Shown in pieces: positions 21,760 through 32,867 of a stretch of 64,000 bases of DNA. The stretch is from Lineus longissimus. Lineage: Eukaryota; Nemertea; Pilidiophora; Heteronemertea; Lineidae. Each line of letters opens with the position of its first letter. Position 1 is the first letter of the stretch. The translations under genes and the position numbers were made by a program. The stretch covers positions 15,827,501-15,891,500 of the forward strand of contig NC_088308.1 in the NCBI RefSeq assembly GCF_910592395.1, in the 5' to 3' direction. A model generated the notes under the pieces. It had not been told where the DNA came from. It saw nothing but the letters and a program-made list of their open reading frames with translations, and ran no database searches.

Positions 21760-22990
21760 GTAGTTGATAAAACTTGGAATCAGTGAAATAATGTAACCTG
21801 TGGTAAACCATGGAATCAGTCCTAAAAATGCATAAAAACATGAAATAATGCCATTGGAACCTAAGGTGGTTACGAATCAATATTTGGAGCTTATTTTTAC
21901 ATGATCAGATCGGAATTTGACGGTAGTTTAGAAAATCAGTCGCATTTCCGATTCAACAATCCATATTTTAGAACAACCCAGTCATACCTCGCCTCCAGTG
22001 TACATTACTGATCTCCCAAATATGGGCATGCACGTCACGACACGCCCACCACACACCCATAATTTGCACCAATCAGCGCTCCGCTTACTACGCCACCACA
22101 CGGGGCCTAATTGAACTACGGAGCGATGTGATCATACAGGGTGATACAGAGAAGATTGACTACATCATGCAGTACCGGCTGGCACTTATCCGTACATAAT
22201 CTTAAGCATGACAAGAAACGTATAAAAAGATTATCACCGAAGGTTTTAGCCGGGTTTGGAGATGAAATATGAGAACGAATTCCTTCACGGTGAGCGATTT
22301 CGTACATTTTCATGAACACATCGGGATGTAGAAATATTTTCGTGATGTCACCAGTTCTAAGCGGACACATTTTTAGTGATTCCCGAGTGCATGTTTGTCC
22401 CATCTACCAAGCTTAATCAGAGCATCATATATAAAAAATGATTCTTAGGAATTAGTCGCAGATCCGTTTTAATATTCCATATTTTAGAAAAACCCAAACG
22501 TCCTCCGGGTAGGCCTAGTGACCGGCTAGTGACCTAGGCTTGGTAAGGTCCGTATAGGCCTACCCCTGATGTCACTAGCCGGTCACTAGGCCTACCCGGA
22601 GGACTGTTTCACCATTCTTTCAAAGAGCCTGCTATATAAATAAGGATACAATAATTCCCATTTCTTTTACAAGGGAAGCGTTTATTTTAACAATACAGAC
22701 ATCTTCAGCATACGTCCTGGAACCCTAGTTACATTGTACATGTATATTGAAATCAGCTCAACCCAGATATTCGATGACCTCATCCTCCACAAAAAGGTGC
22801 CGGTTTCTGGAACTACTGGCAAATTGCTATCAATTAAGTCAGCTGGGACGAGATTGGCAGTTGGAAGAGTATAAAGAAACGCACCCGATTTCAGGCGGTA
22901 CTTGCACAGTGATTCCACGGTTCATTACTGACTATTCCATGGTTTAGCACAGGTTACATGGTTTCACTGATTCCAAGTTTTATCAACTAC
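21760..22990. mobile_element. 1231-bp TIR element inserted in the retrotransposon
   Basis: Terminal inverted repeats of ~61-64 bp (21760-21820 and 22927-22990) begin GTAGTTGATAAAACTTGG. The flanking target is duplicated: TGTTAAACAG at 21750-21759 and 22992-23001, or 11 bp with one mismatch. This size of duplication points to a Mutator-like (MULE) mechanism, by inference. The interior holds a perfect 34-bp inverted repeat and a direct repeat of CCATATTTTAGAA (about 21961 and 22477). The minus-strand frame 22116-22403 (95 aa) is not recognisable as a transposase. Confidence 0.85.
22500..22604. repeat. Perfect 34-bp inverted repeat inside the TIR element
   Basis: Arms at 22500-22533 and 22571-22604 are exact complements starting GTCCTCCGGGTAGGCC, separated by a 37-bp loop. 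It is much more GC-rich than its surroundings and could be a further nested fold-back. Confidence 0.9.
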
Positions 22991-23815
22991 CTGTTAAACA
23001 GCATAGCGTTGCAATAGTCTAGCCTTGATAAGACTAACGCTTGGGCGAGTGTTCTGGTGGCATCCTTCGTTAGGCAGTTTCGTGCATTTGCCATGTTGCG
23101 TAAATGGAAGTTTCCTGAACTAACAACTGAATTGACATGAGGCCTCATGGAGAGTGACGAGTCAAAGAGAACTCCCAGGTTTCGTACCGGACCTTTGGCA
23201 ACACTAACTGAGATTGATTCTATACACAATGCCAATAGACGCTGCTGCGTGCTAAACAGCTGAATCTCGATTTTAACTGGATTCCCTTTCAAGAAGTTTT
23301 CTGTGAGCCAGTCCTGTATAGACCACAGACATGTTTCAATTTGTGTGATCCCTCATCCTAGTGAGGAGTGTGTTGTGATCACGGTATCAAAAGCGGCGGA
23401 GAGGTCCAGAAGGACAAGGATGGCTGCTTCTCCTTTATCTAGCATACACTGGATGTCATTTTGCACACGCAAGGGTGCCGTCTCCGTACTATGTCCGGCC
23501 TTGTACCCAGACTGGAACACATCGTGAAGATTATGCTGATCCATGTACGTACTTGTTCAGTCTTGATGCCACAACTCGTTCTAAGACTTTAGATAGAAAT
23601 TGTAGGTTACTGACTGGGCGATAGTTCCGTAGGATTTCAGGGTCTAACGATGCCTTCTTTATGATCTGAGTGACTAAGGCTACTTTCATTGAGCTTGCCA
23701 CTGTTCCATTCTCCAGGGACTGGTTGACAATAGACATCATCAATTCGACAATAACGAAAACAATTCGACAAGAGTTCAAATCCGTTACAACAACATCCAT
23801 GAGGAGCATTTGGAT
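22991..23815 (-). mobile_element. 5' fragment of the same non-LTR element, decayed
   Basis: Three minus-strand frames cover reverse-transcriptase blocks. Frame 23809-23531 has [20 protein letters not shown] and [13 protein letters not shown]. Frame 23544-23353 has FQSGYKAGHSTET and LVLLDLSAAFDTV. Frame 23292-22987 has the later LFSTQQRL and NLGVLFDSSLSM to SRLDYCNAMLFN. Frame shifts separate them. The block with the catalytic YADD motif is missing between AFDTV and the WLTENFLKGNPVKIE segment, so the element is inactive. Its 5' end is truncated near 23815. Confidence 0.9.
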
Positions 23816-26131
23816 AATTTCACGACACTAATGCAGGGGGCGCTAGCCACAGAAGTGAGACGAAGTGAAAAATAGCAAGTTCTTACAAACCGCTTTAGTT
23901 ATTTTACTGTATCTTAACGCACATTCCACAAAGTAATCCAAAAACCTTCCTGAAGAAACCAAGGAGCGCACATGCCTCTCGATCACAATTCGACTGTGCT
24001 ATTGATTGGATCATGTTGTGTATTACTTGTCTTACTTTAATTTCATTGAAGAAATTGTTAGCTACGGAGTATACATTCGGGACAGACGTTTCTAAGCGCG
24101 CTGTTACGGTGTTAATGAGTAATGCACTATTAAGGCGCTTGGTGTATTGTTTTGGCACTCGAACTAATCATTTAGAAACTAGGCAGTCGGTCTCCGAGGA
24201 AGAAATAAATTAACTTTCTCGGTATTTTGCCAGTATAGTGAAATTGAATCTATTCAGTAAGGCGCTAACTTGGCTGCTGAATAAGAAATGATGCTGGCTA
24301 CTATGAATAATTTAAGCGTTTAGTTGCAATCCAAAGGCAGCAGCCAGGCAGATTGGTAGTCGAAGAGTGAACGGCTGGTTTAGGCCTGCATGGTTTAGAA
24401 CTGGTTGGGAGCTAGGCAAGGATCCCGGAACGTTGAGTTGTTGCCCGAACGAGCTAATTCGACCTTCACACTTCACGCCGATTGGACTACCGCCTATACC
24501 AAAATGGAATCCTGACCGCACTCTGGCTTTCATAACCCTTGTCATTACTGAAATAGATTTTCGCAAAAAGTGCTCATCTGCTGATGTCCCTTTTTGATTT
24601 TCCCATTCGCACTGTTTATTATAGTGTAAAACCAGAATCAATCGTAGCACGCGTGACTCGATCGCGCCGTCCGTATCTCGATCAAAAAACCCTAGGCCGC
24701 TGCCGCCGAAATGAGGCACTTTGTATTTTACTTGCAGGGCAATGCTTCATTGCAATCAAGGAATTTCAGAACCAAATTCAGATTAGTGGTACATCCTTGA
24801 CATGTATATTTCTTGATTAAGTTTTCAATTTACCAATTAAGTACGCAAGTTAAAAAGCTATATTGCTTCAGTGTGTAACTGCTTTTGCGCCGCTGCATGC
24901 CTTCGGCAAAGTCAACCTCATTTCCTGCCTAATTCCTGTGGGGATCTAGCTCACGCTTAAGGCACGCGTGCTCGTCCCCCACCTTTCCAATAGGAATTCA
25001 CCTGTGGCAAATTGCCTACATTTTCAATTAAAAACAGTTATTTAGAGGTTGTAGTTTTAAATACACTAATTAAAGGGCATGTGCCGTTAGGGTTGAAAGA
25101 ATACTCACCTGCCAAGAGGCATATACAAATGTATACATAACGGTAAAGCTTAGGATTTCATTTTCATACATGCTCCTCCAAAATGGATTTATTTCAAAAC
25201 ATCTCAAAAACTTTTCTTTTCTCCTTTTTATAAATGTTTGCAATCAGTAACAGAAATCTTGATCTGTAACAAGCATACGACTGTCAAAAATGACGAGCGT
25301 ATCATCCTGGAGCACTGATGCCTCAATGCCAGTTCCCGTCGCCCGAGACTCCGGCCATCTGCGTTGCCATTTTAGTTATCGTCGCATGAACTAAACGCTG
25401 GGCGCGCCTCTATCGTCTTAAAAGATGGCTCTCGTCCTGCTTGTGCCGTTGTGGTACCATCAAACAGCCAAGAAAACAAATCCAGTCGTAATCCACCGGT
25501 CAGCCAACTAATTATCTTATTTACCTCTAATTACTAAGTTTTCTGTATTCCATTTCCTCGTATCCGATTCGATTAAGGGCTAGCTTCCGATAGGAGACGC
25601 TGTATATACACAAGCTAATCATCGAATGGTAATTTAATGATCTTGTAATGAATAATTTGCACGAATGAATGTCTAACAGAGTGGGACGCGACGTCTCTTC
25701 GTCCAACTCACCTCAAGTTATCCTAGGATCAGCGTGCGTGTCAAACTGTCGAACATACAACAAGACACACCTACTTGACTCAATCAGCAACGGAGGATGA
25801 GAGCAACTGATTCGTCATACTGGTCGGTGCCGGCCGCCTCTTCAAATATCTCCGAGTCAGTAAGCGCGCGCAACCCAAGCACAAAGGCTTCCTAATTTCA
25901 ATGGCAGAATGATGATGCGTTGCAGGAGAATATACTTGGTTGTTTTCGGGTCATCTCGTTATCTTCCTTTGTTTCAAGTAATGATCTCTTGCCCTTTACA
26001 GGTGAATTAAGAGAAATCACAGCCATCTGCTCACTGATTTAGGGCTGGCTAATAGAGAATGTCAGGACTCAGATAACATAGAAAGCGTTACTAGCTAAAC
26101 GAATTTTCTGCTCACTTGGGGGATCTTACAT
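23816..26131. other. No supported gene
   Basis: The open frames at 24312-24719 (minus, 135 aa) and 24367-24597 (plus) overlap on opposite strands and show no domain. The region around 24350-24700 is less AT-rich and may be an old element fragment. I see nothing firm elsewhere. Confidence 0.4.
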
Positions 26132-26380
26132 ACATGTATGTACAAACCCGTGGCGTCCTTTTTGCGGCGTCATCCATCGTCGTCCGTTAGCAGAGCTCGT
26201 TTCGTGACCGCTGGGTGTAGATGGACGAAGTTGTGGTGATGGAAGCTTTGGGTAATTTACCCAGCGTATTTATCGTTTTCGCAATTTGACCTACTTTCTG
26301 GTCTCCAGGCAGTCATCTTCAAAATTTTGATTTAACCTAGTTTTCAAGGACACGGATGTCAAACCTCTACGATTTTGACG
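26132..26380 (-). repeat. Reverse copy of the dispersed repeat (family of 1430-2330)
   Basis: Contains the reverse complements of gctaacggacgacgatgga, ggacgccacg and a second degenerate copy of the aagtaggtcaaat segment (26286, 26330). Confidence 0.65.
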
Positions 26381-28416
26381 ACGGTGCAATGTTTGTTTAC
26401 TATCCAACATTGAATCTTCAAATTTAATAGGCATCTCTACATGACAAAGATTTAGGTCAGTGTGTATACCCACTTTTCAGGTGCAAGTACAAGGTCATTA
26501 ATCCTATGTCGGACATATATCAAGTGATCACCAAATGGCCGTTGAGTTGGACAAATCCATGATAATCTCCTGACCAATCTTGTGGATTGTCTTCGATATT
26601 TTGAGCTGCCACATGGCTGTGACATTGTCGTTGCCTTTAGTGACGATTTGACTGCAACTCCGGGCGAGTTTAGTATTACAAACTATTTCAAAAAGTGTCA
26701 TTCAATTCAGGCTAGTTACTAGCAATATCATATTCAATGCATATTCTAGTCCCAGTGTGCGTAACCAAAAAGTCGGTGCGACTTGTGGCACAATCATGAT
26801 CGTGATGCCAGGCAGTGTTTTACTGACATGACCCAGTGGACGGTGTAGAAATAGGAAATGTCCCCCTGGTAAAGTGTCCGGCCCTATTGTATTCTGTCAG
26901 ATTATGGTATATGGTTCCAGGGAGATGTATTCTAAAGAGGCCGAGACAGTCAATAATTCGCAGATTAAAGTGCGTAATAGCATCCCTTGTTCCCCGGATA
27001 TTCTATCCACGGACTTTTCAAACTTTTTGCACCAGCACCTCATGTTAACTGGCGACGACGACGACGACCGACTGGTCTACCAAAACCCGACCAAACAATG
27101 GTCGGTATGATCAGCAAGTCGAATTTCTGCGAGCACACAACCATAAGCTCCATTTAAGCTCGGTGGCGGGAAGTATTTCTTCTGTAATTGTTTACACTTG
27201 GACCACTTACGCGATAGCCTGTCAATCTGCGGTGGTTCGAATGATCGATAGTCTAAATGAATAAAAATAACCATTGGGCGACGCGAAAAAAACATCAGAA
27301 GTCATTGTGCGAAATAACTCCGGTATCCGTTATTTTCTGTCGCTATACATCATCGTGTGAGGTCATCACTATTTAAGATCTGTTCCAGCAGCTTACAGAG
27401 AAAACAGCACATACTAAAGTCATGGGATATTGTCGCCATGTCAATTTGTCAAAACGTGATACTGATGATGTGTGTGCATAAGATGACATCATTCTTTCTG
27501 AAGTGATACCAGACATTGGTGAAAATATCCGGAGATAAACAACCTGCAAAATACATGTACTTACTTTATTACCATGTGTACTAGCCTTGTTAAGGTAGCC
27601 TTGTCATTCGCCATATCAATAACCTAAATAAACAGGCAGTTTTTCTCATTTTCTAAAGATTTCACGATATTTAGGTATAAAACAAAGGAGTTCTTATCGA
27701 ATAACCAGCGTCCATAGACCAGAGGCGGCCATTTTGGATTGAATGGGACGCTTTATTTGCGATGTTTTACCACTACTCGCTAATTCTCACATAAAAGACA
27801 CTTTATAGGAAAGCTGTAAAAGAGTATGATTATTTAATGACCGTTAACCGTTCTTTATTTAGTAATATTAGTAATAAACATTTATTTGTCGTCTCACCAA
27901 ACACTGTTTGGGTAGAGCTGTCACTACATTTTACCTCCATCTTCTCCTTTTGCAATGTTTTGTGAGGCAACCATTTGGTTTTTGTGATTGCCTTGCATTG
28001 CTTGTGGCTATGTAGCAACTGGCCATTCTCGAGAAGAATGGCTGTACGCGGGAGCCTTCCAGATAATCGAGCAATGCCAATCAATCAACATCCGGAGATC
28101 AAACTTTTTTTACTCCTACATGTACGTCATACATGTATACAAAATATCGACAAGCGGGGTATACATGTATTGAAAACCACTGTTTATGCTGGAATGATAA
28201 ATCCATTAAAAGAGCACTATTAACGTGATTAAAGAAGGACTTAGGAAAGGGCATATTCGAAAATAAATTATTGAAGTTGACATTCGGATGTGTCATGTCA
28301 CGGTGACTGAAAGGGAAACCCATAGGACAGGTATGATATAGTTTGAGTCAATAGCCACCATAGTCACTAATGTCAACAAACCAAACGGCAGATATTAATC
28401 TGTTCCTGGCGAGCTA
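26381..28416. other. No supported gene
   Basis: Short open frames only. A GACGACGAC run lies at 27053-27066, and TACATGTA palindromes cluster near 28118-28165. Confidence 0.4.
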
Positions 28417-28632
28417 TTAATTTTCCTGTGCGGCCGGAACCCCTTGGTTTGTCACAACCGAGTCAAGACATGTCACCTCTTCAAAACCCGTAATGCTACC
28501 CCGAATTCGTGGCCAACTGCGATTCTGAATAGCTGCCAAAATTTCATTCAATTGCTTCTGCAAACAATCCGCCGGGGGCTGTTGATTTGCGGCTGCGACT
28601 GGCGATAGTATTTCGACCGATGAAATTGCCAT
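28417..28632 (-). CDS. Possible small ORF, 71 aa, unidentified
   Basis: A minus-strand ATG at 28632-28630 in strong context (AAACAATGGC) opens a complete 71-codon frame starting MAISSVEILSPVAAANQQPP and ending PAAQEN. It contains an amphipathic LQKQLNEILAAI stretch, possibly a short coiled coil. There is no membrane segment or Cys cluster. It might be a small protein, the first exon of a larger gene, or the start of a decayed gag-like frame. Codon use looks plausible, but there is no homology I can name. Confidence 0.28.
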   Translation of the reverse strand: MAISSVEILSPVAAANQQPPADCLQKQLNEILAAIQNRSWPRIRGSITGFEEVTCLDSVVTNQGVPAAQEN

Positions 28633-31600
28633 TGTTTTATAATTCTATTGTGCTTTGGTTTGCTTGTGGGGTATATCTGTCTTGACAACCTACCTGTTAT
28701 GTTTGAGGAGTGTGTCTTGTTGGTTAATATGTTTGCTAATACCATGTCATTGTCATGTTGAGTGGTAATCACAATACCGGAGCTATAGACACCACCCATT
28801 AAAAAAAGTTTTGGAAAAGTGATCTAGATTAAACTGCTCCACTTATCGGACAATTTTTATAAATCAAAACAACTTTCTTTTCAACCGTACTATACTGAGC
28901 AAAGAAGGGGTGTCCAAAGGAACTAAGAACGACACAATTGAGAATAATTCTGCACAATGGCGAAATGGGTTTGGTGCGCCCTCTATGCGTCAAAGCACAG
29001 TAGACGCGTGAATTTTGAATATTTTGTTCTACTGCTTCGACTGGGAGCCGAGAATTGGAGCAATGGGGTCACGCCAACAGTCGATTGTTGTTGGCAAGAT
29101 CTTTGCCTCCTCCCAGACCAGTGCCACTTGATTGTTCATATCAGAGGAAACTTTATGAATTTTGTTATCCACGTACCCTTCGCTGAGACTAGCCCGGCCC
29201 CGAAATTTCAACCGCTTCAAGACACTGCATTATATCTAAGGAATGTGGGGTCTGAGGCCGGCCATCGTGCTTGTAAATCACATCATTAATAGATTGTGGG
29301 GGGTTGACCAAAGCGGGAAAATACACCACCGCAAAGAATTTTATCGGTACTGAAGGGGTTAAGGAATTGCTGTTTCCTCTCATATCCCTTTTTGATTTAA
29401 AAAGCTAATCTATGGCGGTTTTTATTTTGGCGCTGCAACCCTTTCGCTATCTACGATGAACTTGATGAAATGCGAGTGTCTTAGCGGTATTCAGTATTTA
29501 GAAGGAAGGCCCATCGTGAAATGTTCTGAAAGGCAAGGCGTGTCACCACTGATCAAGGAATCATTTTTTCGGGTTTACCAAAAAATGAGTCAAATGATAA
29601 AAGTACAATACTTGAGAAGATCAGTCTATTTCCATCCCTTCTTGTCACCAGGTAATTAGAAAGAACTCTTTCGACTTCATTACAGTTACACTAAATAGTC
29701 AATAATTACAATTCTGATTTCATTTTGATTGATCTAATCACGTTGAAATGAACTTGCTAATTCTGCGTGATGAAGTGAATCCTTAGATGAAGCCCAGAGC
29801 TGAGAAGTCACCACTGTTTTCGCCTTTCTCCTAATCGCTCATCATGAGATCTGTCTAGGTCTATCATATTTGATAACTCATTAAGACCTGAGGAAATTTG
29901 TCATAATTCTACATTAGCACTACGGGGCCATCCATTATGAAGTGTCAGAACAGTGTCCACTTAATATGTCAACATTGTCAGTCGAGGGCTTCTATTTCTA
30001 CTGAAAGATGACAGAGTGAGAACCAGCAAGCCTCCGTAAGAGCCCGCCATGTCATCTCTCTTCATAAGTAGATCCTGTCCGCTTAAATCCGAAAATGTAC
30101 CGGGCTCCAATTATCCATTTAATACCTGTCTGGTGTCAGCTAGTGGTATCTTGTCCCAGTCCCCATCTAGGGTGCTTCCTTTTGTCAGCGGAGGTAATGA
30201 GCCCAAGATCCGACCATAATACCGGCATGATGTTAAACAAAATTAAAGTAGCATTACAGGGACCGATCGGTCGTCTCACCGCGGTCTGCGAAATCGACGC
30301 AAATCGAAGCGACTATCTTTCAGAGATTACGGCAATTTATCATTAGGGAAATTGAGCTGACAACATAATGCATTTAAACTTTCCAATTGACAAATCAATT
30401 TGTAACTTAAACTGCCTAACTTGAGGGGATTAAAACTCGATTCAATATCGAGGCCGTAAATTCCCTTGCTGTCATGGGGTAATTTTCCCTGTAAACTGGA
30501 GATGCTTGACGGCCAATTAGATGACTGGCGCTCCCTCGGAAAGGTCAACTGATAGGCAGTTGGTATCAGTCTAGTGGCGTTCCTGGGCACTGACCGCTAA
30601 CAGCAGATACCAGTTATAAATGATTGAAAATCGTTACCAGCGGCTGATGGCTTCTCGGCAATGAAATGGAGAGGCGAGCGGTGTGATACGGTGCTGTGGA
30701 AGGGTTGTGATCAGGAAAATTGGTGAGGATAATTGGTGAAATAAAAGGACAGATGACATTCGCACTGCTTACTCGCCTCATTTTCTAGACCCCTGAGACT
30801 AGAATTTGATGACATGATCACATATGCAGTGTGATTAAAATGGTCATATTGTTGAGCAAGGATCCTCTCCAACAAGAGATATATAATGATTGTGAGCGTT
30901 CTTTAAGTTTCTTTCTGTCCGGCAGCAAAGTACCTCAGGGTGACTATAATCTAGTCTAAATGGCGTTCATACAATGTAACTTAATAATGTAACTGCATAA
31001 AATAACTAGTCATTCGTAAATGTTATGTCCGAATCGTTTGCGCTCCGGAGTGCGTACAGGATTGTCAGTACAGAAATCTCTAGCAAAGCCCAGGGGTCAT
31101 TTGTGTATTTCCCATTCATATTTGGCACATGAGGAGATGGACATGAACAAATGATAACCTAACGATTTCACCGAGATTCGTTGAGAAATAAACCGTATAC
31201 GGAGCGAAATATTTCTAAATCAAATGACCGACGTAAATACATGCACAATTTTATATTTCGTTGCCATGGTCACTAAGATTAAACCATCTGGTTTGGTTTC
31301 GGACCATAGATCAATAAAAAACACACTTCAAAGAAACCCGACCAGTAGTTCGCACTCTAGAGCCCTAAATAAAGCGGACATAGCATTTTCGAATGGACTA
31401 TAGCTGGAATGTTGTTGCAACTCGGATACATTGAATTTGTTTGACCAAATCAAACACAAAGGTACATTCTTAGGTCAGAAGTTTTGCTCTCTCATTTCGC
31501 AAAACTTACTTCCACTGTCAAATTTCCAATTTCCATGTACATGCATGGATCCCCACTCTCATCAGCGGGTTAAGTGTACAATATTCAAAGATGTTTCACT

Positions 31601-31751
31601 TAGGTTCCCGTATCCTCGCTTGCACGTTTTACTCTAGTCAACAACACATGATATTTTATATTATCCCCGGTAACATAAATATTCTTTTTTTGTTTTAATG
31701 GTTCTTTATTCTCACGTAAAAGATGATGAAAATCTGCCCGGTCAGAAGAGG
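28633..31751. other. No secure gene; possible retroelement remnant
   Basis: The minus-strand frame 29220-29029 contains NNQVALVWEEAKILPTTIDC. This is faintly like the WE-AK-L segment near the C-terminus of Penelope-type elements, but too short to call. At 30325-30560 an AT-rich block with many ATTA/TAAT and CAATT sites could be regulatory. I see nothing else. Confidence 0.35.
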
Positions 31752-31797
31752 TAGCCATTTTCAGCAGCCAATTTAAGTTGTTACCAATCGAGGTGAA
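31752..31797 (+). repeat. Short dispersed repeat, copy 1
   Basis: TAGCCATTTTCAGCAGCC followed by TACCAATCGAGGTGAA. It matches 32822-32867 in the same orientation with a few differences. Confidence 0.6.
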
Positions 31798-32821
31798 ACA
31801 GGGCGAATGGCGTTTGAAAACTCATCGCTTCCTGTTTTACATACGAAAAAACATTTTACATGAAAAAAACATTCGACTTGTGATGGAGCGTGGGATGAAG
31901 CGACGAATTGTATCAAGTGGTAATAAAATAACATCTTCAGCAGCGTGTGACATGCTGCGCTCTATCACACTGATATTGTTAGATTCTCTTAAGTCAGCGT
32001 CATTGAGTTTAGATGAGCATGGGCAACAATGGAATGCCCCGGGCACTTTCTTAAACCAAGAATTAAATTGATGTATAGAATCAGAGCGCAAGGTATTGTA
32101 CAAATACGGTTAAAAGCTGATGGTATCGCACGCGCCAGCCACCTGGCAGGCGATTGCCCCATCTCGATCATTAGGTTACTTAACTCAAGGAGCAAGCTCG
32201 TTCCAAGGTTGCAATCCTGGAAACTGGACTCGCGACTGCGGAGGGAAAACGTGTCACCAAAATGTTAAACTCGACAACCCCAAAAACAATTTTGAAGACT
32301 GCATGTATAACGTCTGAAAAGCTTTATTATAATGTAAGTATACGTTGGAAAAAAATATACAAATTACAAAAAAACTAGACAACCTCGGCGAAACTGAAAA
32401 ACTTTATTAGTTGCTATTTTTTCTGAATGGCTTTTGTCGTTGTCGTTAAATGTTCAGAATATTTAGCACTGAAAATGCCAGATGCTACAAAGATGCAATT
32501 TCTTGCGCATGCATGTGCTGCTGTCATCAATGTTTGTAATAGTCTACCACCATTTTGGGTAAAATCCGCACATCACACACCAGCACACAGAAAGAAAAAA
32601 TCATCTCATAATGAGATAAAATGCACCCAAAATATACATGTACAACCAAAAGTCATTTTAATGTGCATTTGTTTGATTTGAAAGCTGGGTGACGCGTAAC
32701 GGAACGAAAATAAGATCAGTCGTGGCAATCTACTTGTCATCTGAAATCAAAACGTGGAGCTGCTCCAGATAAAATGAAATGATTTAAAAGATGATTATAA
32801 AATCTGACTAAATAACAAAAT
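31798..32821. other. No supported gene
   Basis: Overlapping open frames on both strands (31778-32071 plus, 31837-32103 minus) without recognisable domains. Confidence 0.35.
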
Positions 32822-32867
32822 TAGCCATTTTCAGCAGCCTGTTTCAGTTTTAACCGATCTAGGTGAA
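32822..32867 (+). repeat. Short dispersed repeat, copy 2
   Basis: Same 18-base start as 31752-31797, then TAACCGATCTAGGTGAA. Confidence 0.6.

Noticed and set aside
24312-24719. 135-aa minus-strand frame
   Set aside because: No recognisable family, with an overlapping plus-strand frame. May be transposon debris, but cannot be supported.
29029-29220. Penelope-like C-terminal fragment
   Set aside because: Only a weak WE-AK-L resemblance in 63 codons; no catalytic region nearby.
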